Of a stretch of DNA of 64,000 bases, positions 63,870-64,000 are shown piece after piece. This DNA comes from Parasutterella excrementihominis YIT 11859. GTDB lineage: Bacteria; Pseudomonadota; Gammaproteobacteria; Burkholderiales; Burkholderiaceae_F. The position numbers were made by a program, and so were the translations under genes. The stretch's first letter is position 1; each line of letters begins with the position of its first letter. The notes under the pieces are model-generated. The model saw nothing but the letters and a program-made list of their open reading frames with translations. It had not been told where the DNA came from and did not search any database. The stretch is taken from the NCBI RefSeq assembly GCF_000205025.1, contig NZ_GL883756.1, positions 44,445-108,444 of the forward strand, in the 5' to 3' direction.

Positions 63870-64000
63870 GGTAAATCTCCTATGAAAAGTAGAGAACAAT
63901 AGAAAATTTATATCATGAGGCAGGTGCAAAAACCACTTTAGAGAAATAAATTTAAGGGTATTTTCCCGCGCTGGAAAAAACAAAACCTCTTGAACGGTTA
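63870..64000 (-). promoter_or_regulatory. Upstream region of the ABC importer operon
   Basis: A TATAAA on the minus strand (plus 63912-63917) with a weak TGGTTT 17 nt upstream is a possible promoter for the binding-protein gene. The rest of the stretch shows no gene; the next gene lies beyond the window. Confidence 0.35.

Overview
The window (about 50% G+C, gene-dense) looks like the chromosome of a host-associated betaproteobacterium, probably order Burkholderiales, family Sutterellaceae (Parasutterella/Sutterella type). That is inference. It rests on the gene families, a Neisseria/Burkholderia-type porin, a secreted flavoprotein reductase paired with that porin and a Crp/Fnr regulator, a double-length UvrA, and a meso-diaminopimelate MurE. 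No rRNA, tRNA, CRISPR array, insertion sequence or phage gene was recognised.

Layout. 1-5.7 kb (minus): the start of the division and cell-wall (dcw) cluster, mraZ-rsmH-ftsL-ftsI-murE-murF, with three 10-bp-spaced MraZ boxes in front and rnpB (RNase P RNA) upstream. 6.2-8.2 kb: an unusual outer-membrane protein joining a PagP-like lipid A palmitoyltransferase barrel to an OmpW-like barrel, then a 53-residue membrane peptide gene with a long terminated 3' region. 8.2-12.8 kb: hemL, a DsbD/ScsB-type thiol-disulfide reductase, a secreted Ala/Pro/Gln-rich protein and a small unknown gene. 12.8-17.5 kb: a probable catabolic operon (argininosuccinate-lyase-like enzyme, DcuC-type carrier, periplasmic SGNH hydrolase) with a divergent LysR-type regulator and a perfect palindrome between them. 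17.5-24.7 kb: pyrF, an MFS exporter, groESL with a sigma-32-type promoter, dacB and a yqjD/yqjE-like cluster.

24.8-32.7 kb (minus): a long, tightly packed run glyA-nrdR-ribD-ribE-ribH-nusB-thiL-pgpA-pncC-CNNM/CorC, many genes overlapping by 4-11 nt. 32.9-39.5 kb: erpA, anmK, an M23 murein endopeptidase, tyrS-dtd-PEBP and argC. 39.6-43.1 kb: a Crp/Fnr regulator divergent from a secreted FAD reductase and a porin, with twin palindromes in the shared promoter. 43.3-47.4 kb: rplM-rpsI and glpK-glpD. 47.8-54.6 kb: hpf, the giant uvrA and a MarR regulator. 54.6-63.9 kb: lptF-lptG, then a dipeptide-type ABC importer operon that carries an M20 amidohydrolase between its two permease genes.

The strongest candidates for something undescribed are the PagP-OmpW tandem barrel, the lyase/DcuC/SGNH operon with its linker-less LysR regulator, and the FAD reductase-porin pair whose active site does not match fumarate reductase.
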